From Meiothermus taiwanensis DSM 14542 (lineage in GTDB: Bacteria > Deinococcota > Deinococci > Deinococcales > Thermaceae): a DNA stretch of 64,000 nt. Position numbers and translations under genes: made by a program. Location of the stretch: the NCBI GenBank assembly GCA_000482765.1, contig AXWR01000001.1, positions 1-64,000 on the forward strand, in the 5' to 3' direction. The notes under the pieces were generated by a model that worked only from the letters and a program-made list of their open reading frames with translations, ran no database searches and had not been told where the DNA came from. Shown here in pieces: positions 8,583 through 17,872 of this stretch. Numbering within the stretch: the first letter of the stretch is position 1; each line of letters starts with the position of its first letter.

Positions 8583-10508
8583 ATGAACGACCCCATCTGG
8601 TTCCCTTCCGACGCGTACACCCGTGGCAGCCATATCGAAGCCCTGCTAAAACACCTGCATCTGGACAGCTACGAAGCCCTTTATCGCTACAGCATTGAAC
8701 GGCCCGAGGCTTTCTGGGAGACCACCCTCCAGCTCCTGGGCCTCGAGTGGTTTACCCCTTACCGGCAGGTGCTGGACACCTCCCAGGGGCCGCAGTGGCC
8801 CCAGTGGTTTGTAGGCGGGCGGCTCAATCTGGCCTACAACGCCCTGCATCACGCCAGAACCCGCAAAGACGCTCCGGCCCTGATCTGGGAAGGGGAAGAG
8901 GGGGCCGTAGCGCGCTTGAGTTACGGGGAGCTCGAGGCCGCCGTGGCCCAGGCCGCCCACGCGCTCGAGGCCCTGGGCATCCAGAAAGGCGACCGGGTAG
9001 GCCTGTTTCTGCCCATGCTGCCCGAAACCGCCATCAGCGCCCTGGCCGTGGCACAAATTGGGGCCATCTTTGTACCCATCTTCTCCGGTTACGCCCCTGA
9101 AGCAGCAGCCACCCGGCTGCAGGATGCCGGGGCCAGGCTGGTCATCACCGCGGATGGCTTCTACCGGAGGGGCAGCCGGGTTGATCTTCTGAACAACGCC
9201 CGCCGCGCCGCAGCCCTTTCGCCAAGCGTAGAAAAGCTGCTGGTGGTGCGCCGCTTTGGGGACGTGGCCCTGGCTGCAAACGAGGTGGCCTGGGACGAAC
9301 AGGTTCTAAAACAGCCCTCGAGCGCCCCGTACCAGCCTATGGACAGCATGGATCCGTTCATGCTGATCTACACCTCCGGCACCACCGGCAGACCCAAGGG
9401 CACCGTGCACTACCACGCCGGCTTTCCCATCAAAGCGGCCCAGGATATGGCCCACCTCTTCGATCTGCGCCAGCACGAAACCCTGTTCTGGTTTACCGAT
9501 ATGGGCTGGATGATGGGGCCGTGGGCCATTCTGGGTGCTCTTACCATCGGCGGCACGGTGCTGCTGTACGAAGGGGCCCCCGATTACCCCAATCCAGGCC
9601 GCCTGTGGGCCCTCTGCGAACGGCACAGGGTAACCCATCTGGGCCTCTCCCCCACCCTGGTGCGGGCCCTGATGCCCCTGGGGGATGACTGGGTGCGCTC
9701 GCACGACCTGTCCAGCCTGCGCATGCTGGGCTCCACCGGCGAACCCTGGAACCTCGAGCCCTACCTCTGGTTCTTCAAGACCGTGGGCCAGGGCCGGGTT
9801 CCCATCATCAACTACTCCGGGGGCACCGAGATCGGCGGGGGCATTCTGGGCTGCACAGCCTGGCGACCCATCAAGCCCATGGGCTTCAACACCGCCGTGC
9901 CCGGCATGCACGCCGAGGTGCTCGACAGCACGGGCCGGCCGGTGCGGGACGAGGTAGGCGAGCTGGCCGTGCTGGCCCCCTGGCCGGGCCAGACCAAGGG
10001 CTTCTGGAAAGCGCCCGAACGTTATCTCGAAACCTACTGGCAGCGCTTTAAAAACATCTGGGTGCACGGCGACTGGGCCAAGGTGGATCGAGACGGACAC
10101 TGGGTGATTCAGGGCCGGAGCGACGACACCCTCAAAATCGCCGGCAAGCGGGTGGGGCCCGCCGAGTACGAGAGCGCCGCCGTGGAGCACCCCAGCGTAA
10201 AAGAAGCCGCCGCCATCGGCATACCGCACCCGGTAAAGGGCGAGGCCGCGGTGCTATTCGTGGTGTTGCGCAGCGACCACACCCCCAGCCCCGACCTCGA
10301 GCAGGCCATTGCAGAAACCGTTACCCAACGCCTGGGCAAGGCCCTCAAACCCGAGCGCATTCTGTTTGTGCCCGACCTGCCCAAAACCCGCAACGCCAAG
10401 GTGATGCGCCGGGTGATACGGGCTGCCTTTCTGGGCCAGCCCCCCGGCGATCTCTCGGCGCTGGAGAACCCCCAGGCGGTGGAGGCCATCCAGCAAGCAG
10501 CCAGATAG
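8583..10508 (+). CDS. AMP-forming acyl-CoA synthetase (acetyl-CoA synthetase-like)
   Basis: The 641-residue enzyme has an ACS-type N-terminal region, the P-loop YTSGTTGRPKGTVHYHAGF near residue 260, the STGEPWN and YSGGTEIGGG adenylate sites, and the hinge GRSDDTLKIAGKRVGPAEYE. The acetylatable lysine is present in TRNAKVMRR near the end. This arrangement makes acyl-AMP and then acyl-CoA in the cytoplasm. It is nearer to acetyl/propionyl-CoA synthetases than to long-chain enzymes, but chain length is not certain. TAAACT at 8552-8557 could be its -10 box and GAGG at 8573 a weak ribosome site. It converges with the second pilT gene 19 bases downstream. Confidence 0.9.
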   Translation: MNDPIWFPSDAYTRGSHIEALLKHLHLDSYEALYRYSIERPEAFWETTLQLLGLEWFTPYRQVLDTSQGPQWPQWFVGGRLNLAYNALHHARTRKDAPALIWEGEEGAVARLSYGELEAAVAQAAHALEALGIQKGDRVGLFLPMLPETAISALAVAQIGAIFVPIFSGYAPEAAATRLQDAGARLVITADGFYRRGSRVDLLNNARRAAALSPSVEKLLVVRRFGDVALAANEVAWDEQVLKQPSSAPYQPMDSMDPFMLIYTSGTTGRPKGTVHYHAGFPIKAAQDMAHLFDLRQHETLFWFTDMGWMMGPWAILGALTIGGTVLLYEGAPDYPNPGRLWALCERHRVTHLGLSPTLVRALMPLGDDWVRSHDLSSLRMLGSTGEPWNLEPYLWFFKTVGQGRVPIINYSGGTEIGGGILGCTAWRPIKPMGFNTAVPGMHAEVLDSTGRPVRDEVGELAVLAPWPGQTKGFWKAPERYLETYWQRFKNIWVHGDWAKVDRDGHWVIQGRSDDTLKIAGKRVGPAEYESAAVEHPSVKEAAAIGIPHPVKGEAAVLFVVLRSDHTPSPDLEQAIAETVTQRLGKALKPERILFVPDLPKTRNAKVMRRVIRAAFLGQPPGDLSALENPQAVEAIQQAAR

Positions 10509-10527
10509 TCGGCCCGCAAAACCCAGG

Positions 10528-11628
10528 TTAGAAAGCCCGGCCGGTGGCTTTGGTAAGCATCAGCCTGAGTTCGTGGGGGCTGGTGGCCGATCCTTCGGCA
10601 TCCTCGAGGCTGATGTGGCCCTGGCTGTAAAGCTCAACCAGGTGTTGATCAAAGGTTTGCATGCCGCGCAGATTGTCCTGTAGCATGGCATCCTTGATCT
10701 GGGGCGTCTTGTTTTCGTCCTTAATGAGGTCGCGCACAAAAGGCGTGGCGAGGAGTATTTCCAGGGCCAGCGCCCGACCGTGACCATCGGCGCGGGGCAG
10801 CAGGCGCTGCGAGATGATGCCCAGGAGCGACTCGGCCAGCAGAATGCGAATTTGTAGGTGTTCGTGCAGGGGGAAAAAGTCGATGATGCGGTTGATGGTG
10901 CGCACCGCATCCAGGGTGTGGAGGGTGGATAGCACCAGGTGGCCGGTCTGGGCCGCCATAATCGCCGCCTCCACCGTTTCGCGGTCGCGCATCTCACCGA
11001 TCAGAATCACATCCGGATCCTGCCGCATGGCGTACTTGAGGCCGGAGCTGAACGAGTCGGTATCCACCCCCACCTCGCGCTGCACCACCAGGCTTTTCTT
11101 GTGCTTGTGTAAAAACTCGATGGGGTCTTCGATGGTGATGATGTTTTTAGGGTAGTGCAGGTTGATGTGGTCGATGAGCGCTGCCAGGGTGGTGGATTTA
11201 CCCGAGCCGGTAGGGCCGGTCACCAGTATCAACCCGCGCTCTTTGGAGGCCAGGTCTTCCATCACCGGACGGGGTAGCCCCAGCGCCTCGAAGCTTGGAA
11301 TGGTTTCGGCCACCACCCGCATCACCAACCCAAAGCTACCCCGCTGGTGCAGCAGGTTGCAGCGAAAGCGCGCCAGACCCGGCACGGTGTAGGCAAAGTC
11401 CATCTCTTTTTTGTACTCGAGCTCCTCGAGCTGCATGGGGTTTAGCAGGCTGCGCACGATGGCTTCCACATCTTCCGGCGAGAGCACTTTACTCCCAAAC
11501 GGCTTAAGCTTGCCATCGATGCGCACCGTAGGCGGCGCCCCGGCCTGCAAATGGATGTCCGAGGCTCGGGCCTGCACCATGCTGCGCAGCATATCAGCAA
11601 TGGGCGTAGGGGTTTGCGTGGCACTCAT
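10528..11628 (-). CDS. Second PilT/PilU-type pilus ATPase
   Basis: At 366 residues it parallels the first pilT: Walker A GPTGSGKSTTLA near residue 139, Asp-box TIEDPIEFLHK, Walker B DVILIGEMRDRE near residue 207, and His-box HLVLSTLHTLDAV. The N-terminus (ARASDIHLQAGAPPTVRIDG) is the PilT-type SDIH domain. The C-terminal third differs strongly from the other copy, pointing to old paralogues rather than a recent duplication. GAGGGAG lies about 8 bases before the ATG. No other pilus gene is adjacent. It may act as an accessory retraction motor like PilU; the sequence does not say which copy is dominant. Confidence 0.92.
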   Translation of the reverse strand: MSATQTPTPIADMLRSMVQARASDIHLQAGAPPTVRIDGKLKPFGSKVLSPEDVEAIVRSLLNPMQLEELEYKKEMDFAYTVPGLARFRCNLLHQRGSFGLVMRVVAETIPSFEALGLPRPVMEDLASKERGLILVTGPTGSGKSTTLAALIDHINLHYPKNIITIEDPIEFLHKHKKSLVVQREVGVDTDSFSSGLKYAMRQDPDVILIGEMRDRETVEAAIMAAQTGHLVLSTLHTLDAVRTINRIIDFFPLHEHLQIRILLAESLLGIISQRLLPRADGHGRALALEILLATPFVRDLIKDENKTPQIKDAMLQDNLRGMQTFDQHLVELYSQGHISLEDAEGSATSPHELRLMLTKATGRAF

Positions 11629-11709
11629 CTCAAAGCTCCCTCGTGGCAGCAGATCAACGGGTTAATCTCGCTGGAGCCCACCGACAACCACCATAAGGCC
11701 ACCATTGCA

Positions 11710-11721
11710 ATAAGTGCTTAT
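11710..11721. promoter_or_regulatory. Short palindrome upstream of the second pilT gene
   Basis: ATAAGTGCTTAT has perfect ATAAG/CTTAT arms around a TG centre. It lies about 80 bases upstream of the pilT-type gene (minus strand) in the divergent intergenic region. It may be a regulator site, but no convincing -35/-10 pair is visible next to it, so this is tentative. Confidence 0.3.
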
Positions 11722-11815
11722 CAAACATCGGCCTTACCACGTTGCTGGCGCCCAGCTCAAACCCACGCTCATGAGTATATGACACCTCCCCAGCCTGGTT
11801 CGCACCAAATGAACA

Positions 11816-11849
11816 AACCCCGCGATTCGGCACAGCATCCGGCGGGGTT
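11816..11849. repeat. 8-bp inverted repeat, possible stem-loop
   Basis: AACCCCGC (11816-11823) and GCGGGGTT (11842-11849) are perfect complements separated by 18 bases. The stem lies between two divergent genes, where no terminator is needed for either. Read on the minus strand it is followed by T-rich sequence (GTTTGTTC), so it could stop minus-strand transcripts. No other role is evident. Confidence 0.45.
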
Positions 11850-11916
11850 AACTTCCCAGACCTGCTTGCCGGGCCGCCCTTGGCCCCTATGGGGATCAGG
11901 GCTTAAACTCGAGCAC

Positions 11917-12225
11917 ATGGGCAAGAAACGCCGGGCAGAAAAACTCAAACGTAAAGCGCAGCAGCGGGCGCCGCTCTCCGGTCGGGACATGCTGCGCATC
12001 TTTCCCAGCCTGCTGTTGCGGGCTTTTATCGTGGTGATGCCCCTCTCCGTGCTTATGACCATCCTGGGCAGCAACGGGGTCACGCTGTTCAATAATTTCT
12101 GGGTGCAGATGGGAACGTACCTTGCCGCCTATATCGTATTCAACAGGTTCATCTTTGGCCCCATTCGCAACTACCAACCAACCCAGGCCAGCTCGCGCAA
12201 CCACCCACCCAGGGCCAAGCCCTAG
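11917..12225 (+). CDS. Small two-TM membrane protein (102 aa)
   Basis: The ATG at 11917 is preferred over longer in-frame starts because TTGGCC (11880-11885) and TAAACT (11904-11909), 18 bases apart, put a promoter 7 bases before it, giving a leaderless mRNA. The product starts very basic (KKRRAEKLKRKAQQR), then has two hydrophobic segments at about residues 27-50 and 60-82, and ends with a soluble polar tail. The basic N-terminus predicts a cytoplasmic start. I do not recognise the family. It converges with rsfS 11 bases downstream. Confidence 0.6.
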   Translation: MGKKRRAEKLKRKAQQRAPLSGRDMLRIFPSLLLRAFIVVMPLSVLMTILGSNGVTLFNNFWVQMGTYLAAYIVFNRFIFGPIRNYQPTQASSRNHPPRAKP

Positions 12226-12236
12226 GCGCTATCCCG

Positions 12237-12581
12237 CTATATACGCTTTGCATCGGCCCAGAAACCCTCTAGATCGTAGTATTCGCGGGCCTCCGCGCTC
12301 ATCAGATGCACCAGCACCGGGCCATAGTCGAGGAGCACCCAGCGCGGACTGGGGCCTTCGACGTTGTTAGCCCGGATACCGTGGTCTTCGAGTAACTTTT
12401 CCCGCACGGCCCGCTCGAGGGCCTGCAGGTGGGGCTGGGAAGTCCCGGTGGCAATCACAAAGTAGTCGAGCGTGTCGGAGACACCGGTCAGATCCAGCAC
12501 CACCACATTCTCGGCTTTCTTGTCCTCCAGGGCCTCCTTGACCAGGTGGATGAGTCTTTGGGTATCAATGGCTTGAACCAT
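12237..12581 (-). CDS. rsfS: Ribosome silencing factor RsfS (YbeB/Iojap)
   Basis: The 114-residue protein matches the RsfS family: DLTGVSDTLDYFVIATGTS near residue 29, then GPSPRWVLLDYGPVLVHL near residue 82. It binds ribosomal protein L14 on the large subunit and blocks subunit joining when nutrients are low. It lies downstream of obg on the same strand, 27 bases away, but also has its own TACAAT (12590-12595) 8 bases before the ATG, consistent with a leaderless internal promoter. In many bacteria rsfS sits beside yqeK and an LCP gene; here those lie 2 kb away on the other strand. Confidence 0.95.
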   Translation of the reverse strand: MVQAIDTQRLIHLVKEALEDKKAENVVVLDLTGVSDTLDYFVIATGTSQPHLQALERAVREKLLEDHGIRANNVEGPSPRWVLLDYGPVLVHLMSAEAREYYDLEGFWADAKRI

Positions 12582-12608
12582 TCGACCTCATTGTACACAA
12601 GTTAAGGA

Positions 12609-13859
<1,251 letters not shown>

Positions 13860-13864
13860 AAATC

Positions 13865-13903
13865 AAAAACCGGAGGCTAGAAGCCCAGGCTCCCGCCTCC
13901 GGC
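13865..13903 (-). terminator. Hairpin plus T-run between rpmA and obg
   Basis: On the minus strand an 8-bp stem (CCGGAGGC with GCCTCCGG, 17-base loop) is followed directly by TTTTT. It has all features of an intrinsic terminator for rplU-rpmA, yet the obg ATG begins 5 bases after the T-run. It therefore probably acts as a partial terminator that lowers obg-rsfS transcription relative to the ribosomal proteins. Confidence 0.8.
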
Positions 13904-13914
13904 CAATAATATGG

Positions 13915-14190
13915 CTAATCGCCGGCCTGGGCCGTTTCCAGGGGCCTGACCTGCACAAAGCGGCCCTTGCGACCCTTATCGGCAAACTCCACCACACCGT
14001 CGATCAGGGCGAACAGGGTGTAGTCGCGGCCCTGGCCCACCCCCGCACCGGCGCGGAACTTGGTACCGCGCTGGCGCACCAGCACGTTACCCGCCTTGAC
14101 CACCTGACCTTCAAAGCGCTTGACACCCAGGCGCTTGGCTTGGCTGTCACGCCCGTTTTTGGTTGAACCCAGACCCTTTTTATGTGCCAT
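13915..14190 (-). CDS. rpmA: 50S ribosomal protein L27
   Basis: The 91-residue sequence begins [20 protein letters not shown] and continues with [16 protein letters not shown], the standard L27 pattern. L27's flexible N-terminus reaches the peptidyl transferase centre; here it starts directly with AHKK, with no cleavable leader of the Firmicutes type. The gene follows rplU after 16 bases with a good ribosome site (GGAG) and precedes obg. Length is normal. Confidence 0.98.
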   Translation of the reverse strand: MAHKKGLGSTKNGRDSQAKRLGVKRFEGQVVKAGNVLVRQRGTKFRAGAGVGQGRDYTLFALIDGVVEFADKGRKGRFVQVRPLETAQAGD

Positions 14191-14206
14191 CGTGTGCTCC
14201 TTCTGG

Positions 14207-14518
14207 CTAAGCGCGGATATCTTTCACGAGAATCTCGGTGTAGGGCTGGCGGTGGCCCCGCTTGCGGCGGTACTGCACCTTGGCCTTGAACTTAGCCACC
14301 ACCACCTTTTTACCCTTGCCGTGCTCGACCACCTCGGCCACCACCTTGGCACCGGGTACGGTGGGGCTGCCGATCACGGTCTGCTCACCGCCCAGCATCA
14401 GGGCCTCGAACTCCACGGTATCGCCGGGGTTGGCCTCGAGCTTCTCCACGCGCAGCCTGCTGCCCTTTTCTGCGCGGTACTGTTTACCACCCGTTTTGAT
14501 GATTGCGTACATAGCCAC
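14207..14518 (-). CDS. rplU: 50S ribosomal protein L21
   Basis: The 103-residue protein shows [20 protein letters not shown] at the start and [16 protein letters not shown] basic sequence ([17 protein letters not shown]) at the end, diagnostic of L21. It binds 23S rRNA early in 50S assembly. Two ATGs are 6 bases apart; the first is given. GGAG lies about 9 bases before it. A strong promoter lies at 14595-14623 and a structured leader lies in between. It heads the rplU-rpmA-(obg-rsfS) transcript. Confidence 0.98.
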   Translation of the reverse strand: MAMYAIIKTGGKQYRAEKGSRLRVEKLEANPGDTVEFEALMLGGEQTVIGSPTVPGAKVVAEVVEHGKGKKVVVAKFKAKVQYRRKRGHRQPYTEILVKDIRA

Positions 14519-14529
14519 ACTCTCCAGTT

Positions 14530-14582
14530 AGCCGTCCGGGATGCAGGTGCAATCCAACCAAACGGCTCGGGTCTTTTGACCC
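14530..14582 (-). ncRNA. Putative structured 5' leader of rplU
   Basis: Between the promoter and the rplU ATG the transcript can form GGGTC-AAAA-GACCC (14569-14582), a tetraloop hairpin. It can also form a longer stem AGCCGT/ACGGCT (14530-14535 with 14562-14567) enclosing 26 bases. L21 genes in other phyla carry autoregulatory leaders; whether this one binds L21 is inference. Confidence 0.45.
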
Positions 14583-14594
14583 AGCCAACTGTCA

Positions 14595-14623
14595 ACTATA
14601 GCGGCTATACATAAATGTTTCAA
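14595..14623 (-). promoter_or_regulatory. Sigma-70-type promoter of rplU-rpmA
   Basis: TTGAAA (14618-14623) and TATAGT (14595-14600) are separated by exactly 17 bases on the minus strand. This is the best canonical promoter in the window and lies about 77 bases upstream of the rplU start, leaving room for the structured leader. Confidence 0.85.
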
Positions 14624-14677
14624 GTGCTAGCAGGTCGGGGCAGCCCACTGAACCGTGAGGCCAGATGTTCCATCGCC

Positions 14678-14705
14678 TTGGAATTTTCCGTAAATGTGGT
14701 AGGCT
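14678..14705 (+). promoter_or_regulatory. Promoter of yqeK
   Basis: TTGGAA (14678-14683) and TAGGCT (14700-14705) with a 16-base spacer lie about 60 bases upstream of the TTG start of yqeK, back to back with the rplU promoter. Confidence 0.65.
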
Positions 14706-14765
14706 CTCTGTTGCGGATGGGCAGGAGTTCCAGTACCTGCTCCCGCCCTCGGCGGAGGCTTAACC

Positions 14766-15332
14766 TTGATACGCATAAGCGCTGTCGTTGATTACGCCGA
14801 GAAGGTGCGCCGGCTGGTCAAGCCCGAGCGCTATGAGCATATCCTGCGGGTTGCCGAGCTGGCGGCTCAAATTGCCCGAGCCAACCGGCTTGATGAAGGA
14901 AAAACCTACTTGGCGGCAATCCTGCACGACGCTGCGCGCGACCTGAGCACCGAGCGCTTGCTGGAGCTGGCTACCCCAGAAAACGATATTGAACGCAACC
15001 ATCCCCTGGCCCTGCATGGGCGGGCGGGCCGTCGGCTGGCCGAGGCCTGGGGCATAAAAGACGAGGAGGTGCTCGAGGCCATCGAGGGCCATGTCTATGG
15101 GGTTGACCCCGATCACAAAATCGGCATGGCCCTCTACATTGCCGATGTCTCGGAGCCGGGCCGCGGGGTCAATCATGAAATTCGCGAGATGGCACTGAGC
15201 GGCAGGCTCGAGGAAGCCTACCAAAAGGCTGTCGTTTGTAAGGTTGATTACCTGCAAAAGAAGGGCATTACGCCGCATCCCCGCACCTGGGCTGCCTATC
15301 AAGCCTTGCAGGGAAAGCCAGACAACGGCTAG
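14766..15332 (+). CDS. yqeK: YqeK-like HD-domain hydrolase (symmetrical Ap4A hydrolase)
   Basis: The 188-residue protein has the HD signature ILHDAARDLS near residue 56. Upstream lies HILRVAELAAQIA, where a metal histidine sits in YEHILRV, and downstream IEGHVYG and DPDHKIGMALYIADVSE supply the remaining metal ligands. YqeK enzymes split diadenosine tetraphosphate into two ADP. The start is TTG at 14766, chosen because GGAGG lies 8 bases upstream (about 14753-14757) and no ATG precedes the conserved region. Linkage to an LCP gene downstream is typical for this family. Confidence 0.88.
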   Translation: MIRISAVVDYAEKVRRLVKPERYEHILRVAELAAQIARANRLDEGKTYLAAILHDAARDLSTERLLELATPENDIERNHPLALHGRAGRRLAEAWGIKDEEVLEAIEGHVYGVDPDHKIGMALYIADVSEPGRGVNHEIREMALSGRLEEAYQKAVVCKVDYLQKKGITPHPRTWAAYQALQGKPDNG

Positions 15333-15400
15333 GCGCACCCCCGGCAAGAGGCTTTGCTGCCGCTAGGCTGCTGCTTGCCCAATTTTGTAATCTGATGGCC

Positions 15401-16660
15401 ATGGCACGACCACCCAGCCCCCACCGCCCTAGCGCCGCTTCGTCGGTTCGCCAGCGCCGCCCTGGGCCGCGGGGTTCGCTGATCTGGCTAGGGCTGTCCT
15501 TGCTGGCCCTGGCCTGGGCCCTGGCCTATGGGCCACAGCACAGGGCTGCAAAGACCCAGTGGCAGGACACTTACCAGGGTGGAGGCCCGTACGAGGAACT
15601 TAGCCTGGTGGTGGCAGCCCGCGACACCGAGTACTGCGGCTACCATACCCCCTGTGGGCCGGGGCTCCGCACCGACACCATCTTTTATGTCCGTCTGCGC
15701 GGGTCAGAAGCCACCGCCGTAGCCATTCCTCGCGATTTGCATTACAGCGGAGAAACCCCCGAGGGGTATTTTGATGGCCGGATCAACACCGTCTACGAGC
15801 GGGGAGGCAAGGGCAAAGGGCTACAGCTGGCCGTGGAAAACCTGCTGGGCGTACCGGTAGAGCATTATGTGATCCTGACCTTTGAAGCGGTCATGAAGCT
15901 GGTCGACGCGGTGGACGGGGTGGACGTGGTGCTGCCCCAGCCTATGAAGTACACCGACCGGGCCGCGGGGCTTTACATCGACTTCCCGGCAGGGCCGGTG
16001 CATCTCAACGGCAAGGATGCCGTCAAGTACATGCGCTTCCGGCGCTGGGAGGGCACCGACCTGGGCCGGCTGGATCGCATCCGGGAGGTGATGGAGCTGG
16101 CCCTACGCAAGGCACAGAACCCCCGCTACTGGCCGCGCTTACCTGGGGTTGCCAGCACCCTCTGGGGCTCCATTGAGACCAGCCTCCCCCTCTCCGAAGC
16201 CCTGCGTCTGCTCCCGAGCCTGCGAAACCTGACTTTGAAAAGCGCCACCTTGCCCACCTTGGAAGAGGGCCTTTACCTGATCCCCGACCAGGCCGCCATG
16301 CCTTCTTTTATCGCTGGGCTGCTAGGCCACAGCACCGATACCGAGGTCATGGCCCGGTTGGTGCAGGCCGAGGCCCTGGGTCTGAAAACCCTGCTGCTTG
16401 ACCGGAGCGGCCGTGGGCTGGGCGAACGATACCGGCAGGGCTTTATCGAGCTGGGCCTGCCACCGCCCGAAGTACGGCTTGGGGAGGTGGGAGGCTCGAG
16501 CGTGGTCTTGGTGCGCAGCGGCGTTTCGGTGGTGGGGCGCGAGTCCCCGGCTTTCGTACTGGCTCGAGACTACGCCGACCTGCTACACCTGCCCCTGCAA
16601 ACCCGCATCCGCCTCGAGCCCCCAGGCTACGATGTGATCATCGTGCTGGGGCCAGGCTAA
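15401..16660 (+). CDS. LytR-CpsA-Psr (LCP) family cell-wall glycopolymer transferase
   Basis: A basic cytoplasmic N-terminus (about 25 residues) is followed by one membrane helix (SLIWLGLSLLALAWALAYG). The extracytoplasmic LCP domain follows: the DTIFYVRLRG arginine/aspartate site, IPRDLHYSG, RINTVYERGG and YMRFRRWEGTDLGRLDR. LCP enzymes move lipid-linked polymers onto peptidoglycan. The last 100 residues resemble a LytR_C domain. ATG at 15395 lies 1 base after a TAATCT box (15388-15393) whereas ATG 15401 lies 7 bases after it, so the leaderless start 15401 is preferred. A terminator follows at 16751. Confidence 0.9.
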   Translation: MARPPSPHRPSAASSVRQRRPGPRGSLIWLGLSLLALAWALAYGPQHRAAKTQWQDTYQGGGPYEELSLVVAARDTEYCGYHTPCGPGLRTDTIFYVRLRGSEATAVAIPRDLHYSGETPEGYFDGRINTVYERGGKGKGLQLAVENLLGVPVEHYVILTFEAVMKLVDAVDGVDVVLPQPMKYTDRAAGLYIDFPAGPVHLNGKDAVKYMRFRRWEGTDLGRLDRIREVMELALRKAQNPRYWPRLPGVASTLWGSIETSLPLSEALRLLPSLRNLTLKSATLPTLEEGLYLIPDQAAMPSFIAGLLGHSTDTEVMARLVQAEALGLKTLLLDRSGRGLGERYRQGFIELGLPPPEVRLGEVGGSSVVLVRSGVSVVGRESPAFVLARDYADLLHLPLQTRIRLEPPGYDVIIVLGPG

Positions 16661-16750
16661 GCGGCCGCCCCTCCCCACACCCCGGGGCCGAGACACCCTG
16701 AGCATAAGCAGCATGACAGCTCGCGGTGTCCAATCTGCCAGCGCCGCATC

Positions 16751-16787
16751 AAGCCCCAGGCCCACCGGAAAGCTGCCGGGGCTTTTT
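16751..16787 (+). terminator. Intrinsic terminator after the LCP gene
   Basis: AAGCCCC-a-GGC (16751-16761) pairs with GCC-GGGGCTT (16775-16784), one bulged A, and runs into TTTTT. It closes the yqeK-LCP transcript before the deoC promoter region (TATAAT at 16811-16816). Confidence 0.8.
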
Positions 16788-16838
16788 AGGTTCCGTCATC
16801 TCAAAACCGCTATAATCGGCTGTACTCGAGGCCATACT

Positions 16839-17822
16839 ATGGCAACCGCGACCCTACCCCACACCCATCCGCTGCCGGAGCGCAACCCCGGCACCCCCTT
16901 CGACCCCGGCGCCCTCGAGGGCGCGCTGGTCAACAAAAGCGCGGTCGAGCGGCGGGCCGCCACCCTGCCCACCCGCCGCACGGTCAAAAAGGAGTGGCAG
17001 GCCGCCTGGCTGCTGCACGCCATCCGCACCATCGACCTCACCACCCTTTCGGGCGACGACACCCCCGGCACGGTGCGGCGGCTGTGCGCCAAGGCCCGCC
17101 AGCCGGTGCGCCCGGAGCTGCTGCGCGACCTGGGCATACCCCACCTGCGGCTCACCACCGGGGCGGTGTGTGTCTACCACGAGATGGTGCCCGTCGCCGT
17201 GGAGGCCCTGGAGGGCTCCGGCATCCCGGTGGCTGCGGTCTCGACCGGGTTTCCGGCGGGCCTCAATCCACACCGCCTCAAGCTGCAAGAGATCGAGGCC
17301 TCGGTGGCCGCCGGGGCTAGTGAGATCGACATCGTGATCTCGCGCCGGCACGTCCTGACCGGCAACTGGAAAGCCCTCTACCAGGAGGTGCGCGACTTCC
17401 GCGAGGCCTGTGGCCCGGCCCACATGAAAAGCATCCTGGCCGTGGGCGAGCTGGGCACCCTCAAAAACGTCTACAAGGCCAGCATGGTGTGCATGCAGGC
17501 CGGCTCGGATTTCATCAAAACCTCCACCGGCAAGGAGGCCATCAATGCCACCCTGCAAAACAGCCTGGTGATGGTACGGGCCATCCGGGCTTTCTACGAG
17601 CAGACCGGCTACAAGGTGGGCTTCAAGCCCGCCGGGGGTATCCGCAGCGCCAAACAGGCCCTGGACTGGCTGATCCTGATGAAGGAGGAGCTGGGCCACG
17701 AATGGATGCAGCCGCACCTCTTCCGGATTGGGGCCAGCGCCCTTTTGAACGACATCGAACGGCAGCTCGAGCACTTCGCCTACGGGCGCTATGCCTCCAT
17801 GCAGTACCAGCCGCTGGGCTAG
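16839..17822 (+). CDS. deoC: Deoxyribose-phosphate aldolase
   Basis: The start at 16839 gives 327 residues, longer than the common 220-260 aa DeoC; longer forms occur in Actinobacteria and other groups. DeoC cleaves 2-deoxyribose 5-phosphate to glyceraldehyde 3-phosphate and acetaldehyde. The active-site region SEIDIVISRRHVLTG, the relay HMKSILAVGELGTL and the Schiff-base lysine in VGFKPAGGIRSA are all present. The 70-residue N-terminal extension is basic and contains RRTVKKEWQ. TATAAT at 16811-16816 is the likely -10 box. The aldehyde dehydrogenase gene 50 bases downstream would consume the acetaldehyde, making a short deoxynucleoside-degradation operon. Confidence 0.95.
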   Translation: MATATLPHTHPLPERNPGTPFDPGALEGALVNKSAVERRAATLPTRRTVKKEWQAAWLLHAIRTIDLTTLSGDDTPGTVRRLCAKARQPVRPELLRDLGIPHLRLTTGAVCVYHEMVPVAVEALEGSGIPVAAVSTGFPAGLNPHRLKLQEIEASVAAGASEIDIVISRRHVLTGNWKALYQEVRDFREACGPAHMKSILAVGELGTLKNVYKASMVCMQAGSDFIKTSTGKEAINATLQNSLVMVRAIRAFYEQTGYKVGFKPAGGIRSAKQALDWLILMKEELGHEWMQPHLFRIGASALLNDIERQLEHFAYGRYASMQYQPLG

Positions 17823-17872
17823 CCAAGCGCCCCGCCTAGAGCATCCCCTGTCCCTCGAGCTAGGAGTCCATC

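Noticed and set aside
11551..11916. N-terminal extension of the small membrane protein to 224 residues
   Set aside because: The extra 122 residues overlap the pilT-type promoter region and lack conserved features; a promoter sits directly before the ATG at 11917.
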